Assembly (NCBI GenBank): GCA_002329495.1
Contig: DCTH01000149.1
Span: forward strand, 2,113 to 7,669
Direction of reading: 5' to 3'
DNA: 5,557 nucleotides
Source of the DNA: Syntrophothermus sp. UBA1445
Lineage (GTDB): Bacteria > Bacillota > Syntrophomonadia > Syntrophomonadales > DTU052
A program made the translations under genes and the position numbers. Under the pieces are notes generated by a model. That model ran no database searches, had not been told where the DNA came from, and saw only the letters and a list, made by a program, of their open reading frames with translations. How positions within the stretch are numbered: the stretch's first letter is position 1; the number at the start of each line of letters is the position of its first letter. Shown piece by piece: positions 4,850 to 5,557 of the stretch.

Positions 4850-5557
4850 TTAGCCAGCCAATGAACCGGCCTCAGCCGGGGTCAGGGAATACACCTCCGA
4901 CAGCCCCTGTTCGGGCATGGTCACCCCGAAAATATTGTCGGCAGCTTCGATGGTGCCCTGCCGGTGAGTGATTACGATGAACTGCAGGCGATCAGCCAGC
5001 CGTTTCAGAAAGCCGGTAAACCTGCCCAGGTTGGCATCATCCAGGGCCGAATCAATCTCATCAAACAGGCAGAAGGGGGTAGGTTTCAAAACCAGGAGCG
5101 AGAAAATGAAAGCGATACAGGTTAATGCTCGCTCACCACCGGACAGCAGGTTAAGCGACTGCCGCCTTTTACCCGGCATCTTTACAATAATCTCCACCCC
5201 GGACTGCCAGGTATCCTCCTGATTATCTGGCAAGAGTTCCGCTTCACCCCCCGGGAAAATACCATTAAAGGTTTTCTTGAAACTGGCATTGGCCACCACC
5301 AGAAACTCCTGAAAGCGGCGGTTCATAATTTCCTCAGTCTCCTCGATTATCCTTTTCAAAGACTGGCGGGCATTATGCAGGTCCTCCAGCTGACCACGCA
5401 AGAACTCGAACCTCTGGTTGACCTCATTCAATTCATCAATGGCAGTCACATCCACTGGACCCAATTCCTCAATATGTTGCCGGATAAGCTCTAATTTCTC
5501 CCGCATCTCCTTCTGCTGGCGATTATCCATGCCCTCCCAGAACTCACTCGCAGCTTG
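4850..5557 (-). CDS. smc: Chromosome segregation protein Smc, C-terminal part (5' end outside the window)
   Basis: These 235 residues are the C-terminal arm and ATPase half-head of Smc, the condensin core that compacts and separates chromosomes with ScpA and ScpB. The frame is open to the right edge (reading QAASEFWEGMDNR), so the internal ATG at 5530 is not the real start. About 80 residues of coiled-coil arm include the conserved LGPVDVTAIDE. Then come the head elements: signature motif LSGGERAL (138-145 of the visible part), Walker B PFCLFDEID (161-169) with D-loop SALDDAN, and the His of the H-loop in VITHRQGT. The Walker A half lies upstream. The C-terminus is normal and ends in TAA. From recall, the wording of the signature and Walker B stretch (ALTCIAFIFSLL, DEIDSALDDANLGRF) is closer to Syntrophomonas/Peptococcaceae types than to typical Ruminococcaceae ones; this is an impression only. 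Confidence 0.96.
   Translation of the reverse strand, partial: QAASEFWEGMDNRQQKEMREKLELIRQHIEELGPVDVTAIDELNEVNQRFEFLRGQLEDLHNARQSLKRIIEETEEIMNRRFQEFLVVANASFKKTFNGIFPGGEAELLPDNQEDTWQSGVEIIVKMPGKRRQSLNLLSGGERALTCIAFIFSLLVLKPTPFCLFDEIDSALDDANLGRFTGFLKRLADRLQFIVITHRQGTIEAADNIFGVTMPEQGLSEVYSLTPAEAGSLAG

Noticed and set aside
1..5557. Mobile elements, CRISPR, tRNA, rRNA, toxin-antitoxin or defence genes
   Set aside because: No direct repeats, terminal inverted repeats, cloverleaf or relevant protein families were seen. Nearly all sequence is taken up by housekeeping-type genes on one strand.

Overview
The window looks like a piece of the chromosome of a Clostridia-class Firmicute. The order yqeK, nadD, yhbY, rdgB, ftsY, smc is a familiar housekeeping neighbourhood there. 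Some protein details, such as the TSADRDY stretch of YqeK, suggest the Oscillospirales (Ruminococcaceae side); that finer placement is recall and inference. Base composition is moderate (by eye a little above 50% GC). I see no mobile element, tRNA, rRNA, CRISPR array or other sign of an accessory island.

All genes lie on the minus strand, so transcription runs from the right edge to the left edge. In that order they are: the C-terminal end of Smc (start outside the window); a 138-base gap with small inverted repeats; ftsY; rdgB; a small membrane-anchored protein of unknown function; a nicotinamidase-like cysteine hydrolase; a GNAT acetyltransferase; yhbY; nadD; yqeK; and the first 22 codons of a further gene that continues past the left edge, probably an LCP (LytR-CpsA-Psr) protein. 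From ftsY onward the gaps are only 26, 4, 18, 22, 39, 2, 25 and 34 bases. Most of these genes have a good Shine-Dalgarno sequence 7 to 10 bases before the start. I find no convincing promoter or terminator, so one long polycistronic unit is the simplest reading.

The products cover chromosome organisation (Smc), membrane protein targeting (FtsY), cleansing of the nucleotide pool (RdgB), NAD synthesis and perhaps salvage (NadD, the nicotinamidase-like hydrolase), ribosome maturation (YhbY) and dinucleotide hydrolysis (YqeK). The least explained parts are the 157-residue membrane-anchored protein, the translation start of ftsY, and the inserted hydrolase and acetyltransferase pair. I found no clearly new multi-gene system. 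The findings are refinements and oddities within a conserved housekeeping operon.
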